A DNA stretch of 60,850 bases from Thiohalocapsa sp. (GTDB lineage Bacteria > Pseudomonadota > Gammaproteobacteria > Chromatiales > Chromatiaceae): positions 1 to 60,850 of the forward strand of contig JAIPFF010000030.1 of NCBI GenBank assembly GCA_021736785.1. Direction: 5' to 3'. The translations under genes were made by a program, and so were the position numbers. The first letter of the stretch is position 1. Every line of letters begins with the position of its first letter. The notes below the pieces were generated by a model, which was given only the letters and a program-made list of their open reading frames with translations, had not been told where the DNA came from and did not search any database. This document shows positions 18,557 through 27,884 of this stretch, piece by piece.

Positions 18557-19261
18557 ATGAATCAGGCACGCCGCAACGCAAGCCAAGAGAGCCCCACGGC
18601 AGCCGGGGTCGACACGCTGATCACCCGCCTGCGCGAGGAAGGCGTCGCCAAGGGCCGCGAGGAGGCGGCGCGCATCGAGCAAGAGGCGATACAGGCGGCC
18701 GCGCGCCTGCAGCGCGACGCGCAGACTCAAGCGGAGCGCACGCTCGCCGAGGCCCGGCGCGAAGCGGCGGCCCTCAAGACCGCAGGCGAGGACGCGCTGC
18801 GGCTCGCCATGCGCGATACCGTGCTGCAGCTGAAGTCGGTGCTGACACGCGAGGTCAACGACAAAGTGCGACGGCTGATCAGCACGGAAATGGAGCGCGA
18901 GGCGTTCCTTCGGCAGCTGATCCTCGAGGTCGCCGGGCGCGCCCGCGGCGAGGCCGGGGCCGAGGCCGGCGACGCCATGGAGGTGGTGCTGCCGCGGGAG
19001 TTGGTGGATATCGAAGAGCTGCGCCGCAACCCGCTGGAGCTGCGCGAGGGGTCGCTGTCCCACTTCGTGCTGGCCGTGGCCTCCGACGTCCTCGGCGAGG
19101 GGGTCCACTTCACGGTCTCGGAGGACGACGCGAGCGGCATCCGCATCCGCCTCAAGGACAAGCACGTCGAGATCGACCTCACCGACGCGAAGGTCGCCGA
19201 GCTGATCCTCGCCCATCTGCAGCCGCGCTTTCGCGCGATTCTGGAAGGTACGGTCAAGTGA
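18557..19261 (+). CDS. atpE: V/A-type ATPase peripheral stalk subunit E
   Basis: Peripheral stator subunit of 234 residues. The first half is a charged helix rich in Ala, Arg, Glu and Gln (about 35-110), as in other E subunits. The second half is a globular alpha/beta domain with a glycine-containing segment (ILEVAGRARGEA) and a C-terminal ADKHVEID-like beta strand region (KDKHVEIDLTDAKVAELI). A dimer partner, subunit G, would be expected but no such gene is visible in the operon; the long N-terminal helix may pair with another protein. It begins 12 bases after atpK with a poor ribosome site. Confidence 0.88.
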   Translation: MNQARRNASQESPTAAGVDTLITRLREEGVAKGREEAARIEQEAIQAAARLQRDAQTQAERTLAEARREAAALKTAGEDALRLAMRDTVLQLKSVLTREVNDKVRRLISTEMEREAFLRQLILEVAGRARGEAGAEAGDAMEVVLPRELVDIEELRRNPLELREGSLSHFVLAVASDVLGEGVHFTVSEDDASGIRIRLKDKHVEIDLTDAKVAELILAHLQPRFRAILEGTVK

Positions 19262-19369
19262 TCCGGCCGGCGCCGGAGCGGCCTCGCCGCGCGGTTTCTC
19301 GCGGCCTGTCGGTGCCGCCCGTTCAGACGCCGACAAGCGCCTGCCCAGCCCTGTAGCCGGAGCCACTGC

Positions 19370-20056
19370 ATGGGACCGCAAGACCGCTATCTGACGCTGC
19401 TCGCGTCCCTGCCCGCGCACGGCCCGCTGTTCGGCGCCAAGCAGACGCCGCTGTCGCGCTTGCGGCTGAACATGCGGCTCAAGTGGCTCGAGCCCGACGA
19501 CGCCGCCGACTTGGCAACGCTCGCCGTCCTCACCGACTGGCACCATCAGCGCTTCGACGTGGACGACGAGGCCGTGGTGCGGGAGGCCGAGCGGGGCATC
19601 GCGGGGATTCACAACGCCTTCACCCGCGACCTCGTCACTTGGCGCCTGGAGCTTCGCACCGTTCTCGCCGCGCTGCGCGGGCGCCGCGCCGGTGCCGGGC
19701 CGCCGTCCGGCCGCCGGCGCTGGGGCTTCGGGCGCTGGGCGCCCCACATCGCCCGACACTGGAGCGAGCCCCATTTTCGGCTCGAGCGGGTCTATCCCTG
19801 GCTGCCCGAGGCGAAACGACTGCTCGACGACGGCGATCCGCTGGGCCTGGAGCGGCTCCTGCTCGGCACCGTCTGGACGCACCTCGAGCGCATCGGCGCC
19901 GAGCATTATTTCGATTTCGAGGCGCTGGTCGTCTATGTCGTGCGCTGGGACCTGGTTGCACGCTGGACCCGCTACGACGCGGACGCCGCCCTGACCCGCT
20001 TCGACGCCCTGCTGGAGACGGCGTTGGCGAGCATCGATCTCGACTCGGCCGCGTGA
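19370..20056 (+). CDS. DUF2764-like V/A-ATPase operon protein (probable subunit C functional equivalent)
   Basis: A 228-residue protein with a DUF2764-type start (DRYLTLLASLPAHGPLFG) and mostly helical remainder with paired Trp/Arg-rich segments (VYPWLPEAKRLLDD, VVYVVRWDLVARW). In chlamydiae, spirochaetes and Bacteroidetes a gene of this family always sits between atpE and atpA and is thought to replace subunit C, which couples the stalk to the ring. The same position here, directly between atpE and atpA, supports the assignment. Assignment is by position and partial motif, so the subunit C role is inference. ATG at 19370 follows a GGAG at about eight bases. Confidence 0.7.
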   Translation: MGPQDRYLTLLASLPAHGPLFGAKQTPLSRLRLNMRLKWLEPDDAADLATLAVLTDWHHQRFDVDDEAVVREAERGIAGIHNAFTRDLVTWRLELRTVLAALRGRRAGAGPPSGRRRWGFGRWAPHIARHWSEPHFRLERVYPWLPEAKRLLDDGDPLGLERLLLGTVWTHLERIGAEHYFDFEALVVYVVRWDLVARWTRYDADAALTRFDALLETALASIDLDSAA

Positions 20057-20146
20057 GCCCGCCCTCGCCGTCGTCGCCATGCGATGCTCGGCGTTGCAGC
20101 GAAGCGTGATCGCGGCCAAGAACCACTCACCGAGAGGACGACGATT

Positions 20147-22081
20147 GTGGCAGAGACAACACCGGCCGCGGCTGCCGCGGAACGTGGCGGAACCAGCGCG
20201 ACTCAGGCGGCGCCGGAAGCGATCCCGACCCGGGTCGTCGCGGTGCAGGAGTCCCTGGTCACCATCGAAGGCGGCAGCGCCGACGGCGCGCCGCTGCCGC
20301 TGGTCAAGAACGAGGTGGTCTACATCCTGCCGCGGCGCGAATCCGCGAGCGGCATCGAAGAGCGGCTCAAGGCCGAAGTGCTGCGGGTGCGGGGGCGGTT
20401 CGCGGACGTCCAGGTGTTCGAAGACACCGCCGGGGTCTCCATCGGCGATCCGGTCGAGCAGAGCGGCAGCCTGCTCTCGGTGACGCTTGGGCCGGGTTTG
20501 CTCGGGCAAGTCTACGACGGGCTGCAGAATCCGCTCGAGAGCCTGGCCGTGCGCCACGGTACCTTCCTGCCGCGCGGGGTCGAGATGCCGGCGCTGGACT
20601 TGAGCAAAAAGTGGTCCTTCGCGCCGCGGGTGCAGACCGGCGCCCGGCTCAAGGCCGGCGGCGTGCTCGGGACCGTCCAGGAAGGCACCTTCACGCACAA
20701 GATCATGGTGCCCTTCGATCAGCGCGGCGAGGTGGAGGTGACCTGGATTCGCGAGGGCAGCGTTACCGTGGATACGCCGGTGGTGCGCATCCGCGACGAC
20801 CGCGGCCAGGAGCGCTCGCTGGACCTGACCCGGCGCTGGCCGGTGCGCCGCCCGCTGGCCGAGCGCATGATGCGCGATCGCGTCATCGAGCGCCTGTACC
20901 CCCATGAGCCGATGATCACCACCATCCGGCTGGTGGACACCTTCTTCCCCATCGCGCGCGGCGGCACCGGCTGTATCCCCGGCCCGTTCGGCGCCGGCAA
21001 GACGGTGCTGCAGCACCTCATCGCCAAGCACTCCGCGGTGGACATCGTGCTCGTGGTCGCCTGCGGCGAGCGCGCCGGCGAGGTCGTCGAGACCATCACC
21101 GAGTTCCCCGGGCTGTCGGACCCGATGACCGGCGGCTCGCTGATGGACCGCACCATCATCATCTGCAACACATCGAGCATGCCGGTGGCGGCCCGTGAGG
21201 CGTCCATCTACACCGGCATCACCCTCGGCGAGTACTACCGCCAGATGGGCTACCACGTGCTGCTGCTGGCCGACTCCACGTCACGCTGGGCGCAGGCCAT
21301 GCGCGAGACGTCCGGCCGCCTGGAAGAGATCCCCGGCGAGGAGGCCTTCCCCGCCTATTTGGATTCCTCGATCCGAAGCGTCTACGAGCGCGCCGGCGTC
21401 TTCCGCACCGCCGACGACAGCGAGGGTAGCCTGACCATGATCGGCACCGTCTCCCCCGCCGGCGGCAACTTCGAGGAGCCGGTGACCCAGTCGACGCTCG
21501 CCACCGTCAAGACCTTTCTCGGGCTCTCTTACGATCGGGCCTACAAGCGCTTCTACCCGGCCATCGATCCGCTGATTTCGTGGTCGCGGTATCTGGATCA
21601 GCTCGCCGACTGGTATGCCGCGCACATCGATCCGAGCTGGGTCCCGCGGGTCAAGCAGGTCCAGGATCTGCTCCGCCGCGGCGACGCGGTGCAGCAGATG
21701 ATGCAGGTGACCGGCGAGGAAGGCGTCACCGTCGCCGATTACCTGACCTACCAGAAGGCGCTCTTCGTGGACATGGTCTTTTTGCAGCAGGACGCCTTCG
21801 ACAAGGTGGATGCCTCCGCCCCCCTCGTGCGCCAGCGCCTGACCTTCGAGCGCGTCTACGAGCTGGTCCACCGGGACTACGACTTTCCCGGCAAACAAGC
21901 CGCACGGGAGTTCTTCATCAAGCTCACCGGCCTGTTCAAGAACTTCAACTACGCCGCTCCTGAGAGCCCGGACTATAAACGGCTGCTCGACGAGATCGCG
22001 CAACTGGCGGATCAGGCCATCAGCAGCCAGGCCGAGGGAGCGGCGCCGCTACCACGGGGCGTCGAGGGCGCCGTCGGCTGA
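20147..22081 (+). CDS. atpA: V/A-type ATP synthase/ATPase catalytic subunit A
   Basis: Catalytic subunit of the rotary head, 644 residues from a GTG start at 20147 preceded by GAGAGG. An in-frame ATG at 20084 would add an unlikely extension. The order is a beta-barrel domain, the A-subunit-specific insert (bulge) domain, the P-loop GPFGAGKT, the Walker B region (VLLLADSTSRWAQA) and a helical C-terminal domain. The catalytic Glu-containing stretch (ACGERAGEV) is intact, so the enzyme should be active. It is last in this operon, whereas in chlamydial-type operons it precedes atpB. The tail after about residue 620 is Ala/Gly rich. Confidence 0.95.
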   Translation: MAETTPAAAAAERGGTSATQAAPEAIPTRVVAVQESLVTIEGGSADGAPLPLVKNEVVYILPRRESASGIEERLKAEVLRVRGRFADVQVFEDTAGVSIGDPVEQSGSLLSVTLGPGLLGQVYDGLQNPLESLAVRHGTFLPRGVEMPALDLSKKWSFAPRVQTGARLKAGGVLGTVQEGTFTHKIMVPFDQRGEVEVTWIREGSVTVDTPVVRIRDDRGQERSLDLTRRWPVRRPLAERMMRDRVIERLYPHEPMITTIRLVDTFFPIARGGTGCIPGPFGAGKTVLQHLIAKHSAVDIVLVVACGERAGEVVETITEFPGLSDPMTGGSLMDRTIIICNTSSMPVAAREASIYTGITLGEYYRQMGYHVLLLADSTSRWAQAMRETSGRLEEIPGEEAFPAYLDSSIRSVYERAGVFRTADDSEGSLTMIGTVSPAGGNFEEPVTQSTLATVKTFLGLSYDRAYKRFYPAIDPLISWSRYLDQLADWYAAHIDPSWVPRVKQVQDLLRRGDAVQQMMQVTGEEGVTVADYLTYQKALFVDMVFLQQDAFDKVDASAPLVRQRLTFERVYELVHRDYDFPGKQAAREFFIKLTGLFKNFNYAAPESPDYKRLLDEIAQLADQAISSQAEGAAPLPRGVEGAVG

Positions 22082-22665
22082 GCCGTCGACCAGGACCGGA
22101 CGGACCTGGATGCTGTGCGGCCCCAGTGTCCCGGTTAGGTCCCGGCCCGAACCCGGCCCGATCCCGGCCTGCATTCGGCAGATCCGCCGGCTCAGGCACA
22201 TCGGGCAGACCCAACACTCATCACACCAGCCGCGATTCGGATCTTTCGCTTGTCGGCTCCTGCCCGAGCTCTGCCGCTCGGGTGTGGGGGCCTCGAGGTC
22301 GGTTTGTGTCCAAATCCCACATCGGAGCGTCGAAGCCGCATAGCCAGATGCAGCGGAGGGCGGAATAGCCCCGTCGACCGGGTTTCGCTGACCAGACCCA
22401 TCCCCCGTCGTCCCGCAACGTGCGGTATCTTCGCCCTCCAGCGCGTCCGGCGGCGGGTCATGCGGCGAGAGCCGGGCGCGGGGGTATGCCGGGCGAATCA
22501 GGGACCGGAGCACGGCCGGCAGTCCGAGGGGAAACCTTCGGGCTTGCCCGCCATCGTCAGCGCTGGCACTGATCGAGACAGCCCCGGAGAGTACCGGGAG
22601 AACATGGGCGCTTCAGCCCCCATATCCCCCGGCACCAATACTCGGTTGCCGCTCTCTTTGCGCAG
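22082..22665. other. Gap after the ATPase operon, no gene recognised
   Basis: About 585 bases. Several short open frames on both strands overlap one another and show no domain or ribosome site. A segment near 22130-22180 is a run of imperfect GGCCCGAnCCC repeats. No T-run terminator was found after atpA. Confidence 0.5.
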
Positions 22666-23349
22666 ATGTTCTACGTCATCCTGTTCGCACTCGTGCTCGC
22701 CGTTGTCTTTCTGCCGGGTCTCTGGGTCCGGCGGGTGATGCAGCGGTACCACACGCCCGGCGATCTCTATCCGCACGCCGGGGCCGAGGTGGCGCGGAAG
22801 CTGATCTCGGACTTGGGCCTGGACGTGTGCGTGGAAGAGGGCGAGTCGGGACTGGACCATTACGACCCGACGACACGCACCGTGCGGCTGTCGCCGGAGA
22901 ACTACGCCGGGCACTCGTTGACGGCGGTGACCGTGGCCGCGCACGAGGTCGGCCACGCGATGCAGCACGCCGGCAGCTACGCCCCACTGATGCTGCGGAC
23001 CTCCATGGCGCGGTTTGCGATGGTGGCGGAGAAGCTGGGGGCCTTCGCGCTGATGGCGATGCCGGTGGTGGCCGTGCTGACCCGCTCGCCGGTCTCCGGT
23101 GCGGCCATGCTGGCCATCGGCATCGGCAGCATCGCCGTCGGCACCCTGGTGCACCTGGTGACACTGCCGGTGGAGTGGGACGCGAGCTTCGGGCGCGCCC
23201 TGCCGACGCTGAAGGACGGCGACTACCTCCCCGAGCAGCACCTGCCCCACGCCCGCAAGCTGCTGACGGCGGCGGCTCTGACCTATGTCGCGGCCTCGCT
23301 GGCAAGCCTGCTGAACCTGTATCGGTGGATCGCGATCCTGCGGCGATGA
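22666..23349 (+). CDS. YugP-type membrane zinc metallopeptidase
   Basis: Integral membrane protein of 227 residues with the zinc-protease motif HEVGH near residues 92-96 (AAHEVGHAMQH), an N-terminal membrane anchor (about 1-22), two central helices (about 120-165) and a C-terminal helix. It matches the neutral zinc metallopeptidase family typified by Bacillus YugP. A conserved EWDAS sequence after the helices probably supplies the third zinc ligand region. The substrate and role are unknown in the family. The gene stands alone and converges with the DUF1028 gene 135 bases downstream. There is no obvious ribosome site before the ATG. Confidence 0.85.
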   Translation: MFYVILFALVLAVVFLPGLWVRRVMQRYHTPGDLYPHAGAEVARKLISDLGLDVCVEEGESGLDHYDPTTRTVRLSPENYAGHSLTAVTVAAHEVGHAMQHAGSYAPLMLRTSMARFAMVAEKLGAFALMAMPVVAVLTRSPVSGAAMLAIGIGSIAVGTLVHLVTLPVEWDASFGRALPTLKDGDYLPEQHLPHARKLLTAAALTYVAASLASLLNLYRWIAILRR

Positions 23350-23484
23350 CGGGGCGCCGCTGTCCGCCGCGCCGGCGAGTGCACTGGCTCGGGGGCCACA
23401 CAGGCTCGTCCGGCCTCGATCATCACTTCGACCACCTCGCAGGACTTGCCCGGTCTCAGGGCGATGTCACGAGCGCAGCTGTGC

Positions 23485-24378
23485 TCACTGACGCGGCAAC
23501 AGCCGGTCGATGAGTGCCTGATCCATCAGCCCGGCGGCGCCGAAGCGCCGGGCGGCTTCCACGTACCCGGGCGCGGCGGACATGAGCGCCTGCGACAATC
23601 CAACGGCCCCCGTTTCCTCCCCGGCGTTGGCCAGCACGATGGCGCGCCACCAGGTGAGATCCGGGTCCGTCGCGGGGTCGACCTCCTCGTCCGGCAGCGC
23701 CGCCAAGGCCTCCGCGGTGTGACCGTTCAAGGTCAGCTCGAAGGCCTGGACCGTCCGGTGATAGCGCCAGGTGTGCTCCACCAGACGCCGCAGCTCCACC
23801 AGCGGCTCAGGGTGGTCGTCCACCCGCAGGTCCACGATATGGTCGTGCCAGGGTCGCCCGGAGCGCTCGGCGCGTACCACCTGGATGGCCGCCGAGCGCT
23901 GGCCGCGAATATCGCCGCCGGCGGCCTCGGCGGCGTCCAGGGCATCCAGCAGACGCCGCGGCAGCCAGCCCGAGCCCGCCTCGAAGGCTTCGAGCATCGC
24001 GGTCCACACCCGCGGCGAGCTCACCAGGTTGCCGAGTGCGGCGCAGCCGTCGCCGACGCAGTGCCCGGCCGCGGCGACACAGGCCTCACCGGTGTAGGCC
24101 GCGACATTGCCGTGCCCGTCCACCATGGCCACCTGGCGGCGCTCCGGGTGCGGGTCCACGCTGTTCAGTGCTGTCAGCGCCTCCTGTGCGGTGAGCCCCG
24201 CGCTCAAGCCGGCGAGGCCAAGCTCCCCGTACATGGGCTCACCCATGGACTGGGTGGCGATGACACCATGGCCGGGCGCGGCCCAGGACACGCTGCTGCC
24301 CACGGAGAAGGCCTGCGACTGCGTCGCGATGCCCATGTGGCCGTCCGCGACATCCCGCGCGACGATGGAATAGGTCAT
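23485..24378 (-). CDS. DUF1028 family protein (Ntn-hydrolase-like)
   Basis: A 297-residue protein beginning MTYSIVARDVADGHMGIATQ, the standard start of DUF1028 proteins. Upstream in-frame codons would add an unrelated Arg-rich stretch, so ATG at 24378 is chosen. The N-terminal two thirds carry the family's glycine-rich motifs (GVIATQSMGEPMYGE, AAGHCVGDGC). The C-terminus is a helical extension, as in longer members. I recall the family being grouped with Ntn hydrolases; removal of Met would expose Thr2 as a possible nucleophile. No signal peptide is present. No function has been shown, and no neighbour explains it. Confidence 0.82.
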   Translation of the reverse strand: MTYSIVARDVADGHMGIATQSQAFSVGSSVSWAAPGHGVIATQSMGEPMYGELGLAGLSAGLTAQEALTALNSVDPHPERRQVAMVDGHGNVAAYTGEACVAAAGHCVGDGCAALGNLVSSPRVWTAMLEAFEAGSGWLPRRLLDALDAAEAAGGDIRGQRSAAIQVVRAERSGRPWHDHIVDLRVDDHPEPLVELRRLVEHTWRYHRTVQAFELTLNGHTAEALAALPDEEVDPATDPDLTWWRAIVLANAGEETGAVGLSQALMSAAPGYVEAARRFGAAGLMDQALIDRLLPRQ

Positions 24379-24550
24379 GGCTCCGGGCTCCTCGCTGGTC
24401 GCCCGCTTTGGGCGCCGATCGCCTGCCCTGCCCTGCACGGGCACGGCCCGCGCAGGACGTCGGCGCTCCGGGTGGGGCAGGAACACGACAGCAACATCGC
24501 GCCGGCAGATCGCAATGATGCCACGGACGTGGCTGATCGCTGAAGCCGAC

Positions 24551-24766
24551 CAGGACGGCATTCGCACCGGCGCTGGACAAATCGACGACCGGCGACACGA
24601 ACGGGGTCACGATGGCGTTGTGCACCAGGTGGAGCGCGCCGTTGTGGGCCCTTCCCCCATCCTGGCCGAAATGGATGACACCCCGGTTGCCAGGCTCGGC
24701 GCGTGACTCGACGATGATCTTGCCCAACAGCACGGTATCCCGGGTTGACGGACGCGACGCCCGCAT
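24551..24766 (-). pseudogene. Possible remnant of a right-handed parallel beta-helix protein
   Basis: A short frame reads VLLGKIIVESRAEPGNRGVIHFG, then HNGALHLVHNAIVTPF (in parts, each under 20 residues: VLLGKIIVES, GNRGVIHFGQDGG, HNGALHLVHNAIVTPF). This pattern of repeated strands with an Asn ladder resembles one or two coils from the C-terminus of secreted parallel beta-helix repeat proteins. No start, signal peptide or further coils are present and the frame is lost on both sides. It is probably a decayed gene end between the DUF1028 and SLC13 genes. The rest of 24379-24859 shows nothing recognisable. Confidence 0.35.
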
Positions 24767-24859
24767 CCTATCCCAACCCGGTGCCCCTGTGGCCGTCCCG
24801 GAGCGACGCCCGAGTCACCGCCGCGCCGAGCGTGTTGACCCGCCTGGATCATGGGGCCC

Positions 24860-26710
24860 TCATCCGGCGGCAGCAGCCGGATACAGCGGCAGCAGCCAGG
24901 GCACCAGCACCACGCTGATGGCCCCGACCAATAGGGTCAGCGGCAGGCCGATGCGGATGAAGTCCGCAAGCCTGTAGTTGCCCGCGGTGGTCACCAGCGT
25001 ATTGACCGGAGACACCGGGGTCATGAAGGCGCTGGAGGCACCCAGCGCAATGATCATGGCAAAGGGATAGGGGGACGCCTGCAGCTCCTCGGCCACCGCC
25101 AGCGCCAACGGGATCAGCAGAACCGCGTTGGCGGTGTTGACGATGAACATGCCGAGCACCACCGTGATCGTGAACAGCACGGCGAGGATCAGGTATGCGC
25201 TGCTGTTGCCGAGCACCGCGACCAGGAAATCCGCCGCCATGTCGACACCGCCGGTGCGATCGAGCGCCAGTGCGAACGGCATCATGCCGACGATCATGAT
25301 CAGGCTCTTCATCTGGATCGAGCGGTAGGCCTGATCGAGGTCGATACAGCGGAACAAGCCCATCATCAGGCAGCCGATCAGCGCCGCCTGGACGTTGGGA
25401 ATAATGCCCGTCGCCATCAGGACGACGACCACGAGCAGCGTAAACACCGCATAGGGCGCGCGCTTTGCCGCCGGCAGGTATTCGTCGAACTCCTTCGGCA
25501 GGTTGAGCAGAACCAGATCCTTGCCGCCCTTCTGCAGCCGGCGAATAGCCTGCCACGGACCGGCCAGCAGCAGGGTGTCGCCGGCCTTCAGCACCTTTTC
25601 GCGCAAATGATGCGGCTCCAGCGCGCCGCGGCGCCGGCGCATGCCCACCAACGCCAGCTCGGACTGCGCCATCGCCTCGGCCTCGGCCACGGTCTTGCCG
25701 ACGAAGACGGACTGGTACGGCAGCATCACCTCGACCAGGCCGACGTCCTGGGCCCGGTCGGTGTAGTAAGAGCCCGTTGGCGGCAGCCGCGTAACCCCGT
25801 ACGCTCGGCACAGTTGCTCGACATCGGCGGTGTTGTCGTCCATGTCGACCAACAGGATGTCGCCGGCCAGCAGCACCTTGTCGTCCGTCCGCGGAAGCAG
25901 TCGCCGGGCGCGGCCGGTGCCGCGCTCGATCACGATGAGCCGCGCGCCGATCTTTTGCGTCAGGTCCAGCTCACCGAGGGCGCGCCCGATCAGCGGCGAG
26001 CCCGGTTCCACGCGCAGGCGGAACTCGCGCCCGGCCAGGGCATAGCGCTCCACCAGACTGCGCAGCCCGGGGCGCAACGACTCCGCGCCGCCGTCCGCCG
26101 CCGGCGACCGGAGCCAGCGCCGCGCGACCAGCATATACAGGGTGCCGACGATCAAAATCGGAACCCCGAACGGCGTGAAGCTGAAGAAGTTGAAGCCATC
26201 TGCGCCGCCGCGGACGAGCTCGTAGTTGATGATCAGGTTCGGCGACGTCGCCACCAGCGTCATCATCCCGCTGATCAGGGCAGCATAGGCCATGGGCATC
26301 ATCAGCTCGGCCGGCGCGATGCCGCTGCGGCTGGCCATGCGCAGCACGATGGGCACGAAGATGGCGACGACGCCGGTGGAGCTCATGACCGAGCCGAGGA
26401 AGCCCACCGCCAGCATCAGCAGCACCAGCAGCCGTCCGGCGCTGTTGCCGCCGCGCCTGACCAGCCAATCGCCGATGCTGCGCGCAACCCCGGTGCGGGC
26501 CAGGGCCTCGCCGATGACGAACATCGCCCCGATCAGCACGATGTTCGGATTGCTGAACCCGGCCAGCGCCTCGTTCATGGTCAGCACACCGGTAAACGGC
26601 AGCAGTACCAGCATAAGCAGCGCCACCGCATCGACCCGCGGCGTATTGACGGCGAACATCACGATGGCGGCCGCCAGCAGCACAAGCACCATGAACAGGT
26701 CGACAGGCAT
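24860..26710 (-). CDS. SLC13/DASS family permease with two TrkA-C (RCK_C) domains
   Basis: Membrane transporter of 616 residues from ATG at 26710, which has a GGAGAG ribosome site five bases upstream; an alternative ATG at 26752 adds 14 polar residues. The membrane part is split: helices to about 205, then two cytoplasmic TrkA-C domains (about 220-300 and 310-395), then the second helical half. Signature pieces include SSTGVVAIFVPIVLRMA, LVATSPNLIINYEL and NTANAVLLIPLA with the SPVNTLV repeat near the end. This layout is seen in Na+-coupled sulfate/dicarboxylate carriers and in many bacterial 'SLC13 permeases' of unknown substrate. The two RCK_C domains suggest ligand regulation. It diverges from the REC-AraC gene. 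Confidence 0.88.
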   Translation of the reverse strand: MPVDLFMVLVLLAAAIVMFAVNTPRVDAVALLMLVLLPFTGVLTMNEALAGFSNPNIVLIGAMFVIGEALARTGVARSIGDWLVRRGGNSAGRLLVLLMLAVGFLGSVMSSTGVVAIFVPIVLRMASRSGIAPAELMMPMAYAALISGMMTLVATSPNLIINYELVRGGADGFNFFSFTPFGVPILIVGTLYMLVARRWLRSPAADGGAESLRPGLRSLVERYALAGREFRLRVEPGSPLIGRALGELDLTQKIGARLIVIERGTGRARRLLPRTDDKVLLAGDILLVDMDDNTADVEQLCRAYGVTRLPPTGSYYTDRAQDVGLVEVMLPYQSVFVGKTVAEAEAMAQSELALVGMRRRRGALEPHHLREKVLKAGDTLLLAGPWQAIRRLQKGGKDLVLLNLPKEFDEYLPAAKRAPYAVFTLLVVVVLMATGIIPNVQAALIGCLMMGLFRCIDLDQAYRSIQMKSLIMIVGMMPFALALDRTGGVDMAADFLVAVLGNSSAYLILAVLFTITVVLGMFIVNTANAVLLIPLALAVAEELQASPYPFAMIIALGASSAFMTPVSPVNTLVTTAGNYRLADFIRIGLPLTLLVGAISVVLVPWLLPLYPAAAAG

Positions 26711-27009
26711 GGACTCTCCGAGCATTAGAATGTTTTCCTCGCGATCCGACATCGACTTTGGAGGGTCACCGATCCATCAGCGGCCGGTCAATGCCCGATT
26801 GATGCGCCGAGCCTGCTGCGCCGAGGCGTCGCTTCGCATCCGCAAAGCGGATTTTCGCGCCGTACGCAGGCTACGCGGTCGTCGCCCGTCGAATATGCTT
26901 TGACGACACAATAATCCGCCGAGACCGCAAACCGACCCGGCACAGGATTACCGATGCCTCCCTTGGCTGCAGAATCGCCGCAAGGCGTAACGTTCGAGAG
27001 AGCGGATCA

Positions 27010-27798
27010 ATGACAGACTTTATCGCGCGTATCCTGGTTGTCGACGACCAGCCGGCCTCGGTCGGACTTCTGTTGGCCTACCTGCAGGATCGGGATATCG
27101 ATCTGTTGGTGGCCCAGTGCGGAGACGACGCCCTGAGGATCGCGGCCGACGGACAGCCCGACCTGATCCTGATGGACGTTCTGATGCCGGGGAGCGATGG
27201 GTTCTCGGTCTGCAAAGGTCTCAAGGCGAACCCGCGCACGGCGGAGATTCCGGTCATCTTTCTATCCGCCGCCATGGAAACCGAAGACAAGCTGCGCGGC
27301 TTCGCGGCCGGAGGCGCCGACTACATCACCAAGCCGTTCTCGGAGCAGGAGGTGCTGGCGCGCGTCTTCGTTCAACTGGGCGATCGGCCGAGGTTGGCCG
27401 CGCTCACCAGCCAAACCCTGGACGAGGCGCTCGGCGACGCGCGGCTCGCATCCGCCGCCCGGCGCGACCGGCGCATCTTCAGCCAGGCGACCGCCGTATT
27501 GACCCGGCAGCTCAAGGAGCCGCCGAGCGCGGTCGATCTCGCCCATCGGGTCGGCACCAATCAGCAGCGGCTCACGCGAATTTTTCGCGAGCAGGTCGGC
27601 ATGAGCGCTTACGAGTACCTGCAGCAATTGCGACTGGAGCGCGGTCGCAGCCTGTTGCACGAGACCGACCTGCAGGTACAGCTGATTGCCGATCGGGTCG
27701 GTTACCGCAATGCCGGCGACTTCACGCGCGCCTTCCGGCGCCACTTCGGCGTCACCCCCCGACAATATCGACAAGGCCGGCTCGAGCCCTGTGAGTAA
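27010..27798 (+). CDS. Response regulator with receiver and AraC-type DNA-binding domains
   Basis: Transcription regulator of 262 residues. The receiver (about 7-120) has all phosphorylation residues: the acid pair in VVDDQ, Asp in LILMDVLMP, the Ser/Thr region FLSAAM and Lys in TKPFSE. The AraC domain (about 160-258) has two helix-turn-helix motifs (PPSAVDLAHRVGTNQQRLTRIF region; LQVQLIADRVGYRNAGDFTRAF region) and the family ending FGVTPRQYR. No kinase gene adjoins it. In related bacteria REC-AraC regulators often pair with 7TMR-DISM hybrid kinases, and such a kinase is decayed at 9-10 kb of this window, so its partner may be lost or elsewhere. The divergent SLC13 gene is a plausible target. 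Confidence 0.9.
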   Translation: MTDFIARILVVDDQPASVGLLLAYLQDRDIDLLVAQCGDDALRIAADGQPDLILMDVLMPGSDGFSVCKGLKANPRTAEIPVIFLSAAMETEDKLRGFAAGGADYITKPFSEQEVLARVFVQLGDRPRLAALTSQTLDEALGDARLASAARRDRRIFSQATAVLTRQLKEPPSAVDLAHRVGTNQQRLTRIFREQVGMSAYEYLQQLRLERGRSLLHETDLQVQLIADRVGYRNAGDFTRAFRRHFGVTPRQYRQGRLEPCE

Positions 27799-27884
27799 GC
27801 GATACTGCGATGATTCCGCGGGTCGACTCGACTGCAGATCCGCTTCCCGGCCGGTGTAAAGCCATCCATGCGCAGCGCCCGACG

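Noticed and set aside
18059-21256. Open frame of 1065 codons on the minus strand through the ATPase operon
   Set aside because: It is exactly antisense to atpK, atpE, DUF2764 and atpA, which have clear motifs; residues are Gln/His/Arg-rich, the usual shadow of GC-rich codons.
22110-22513. Short genes in the gap after atpA
   Set aside because: Overlapping frames of both strands without domains or ribosome sites.
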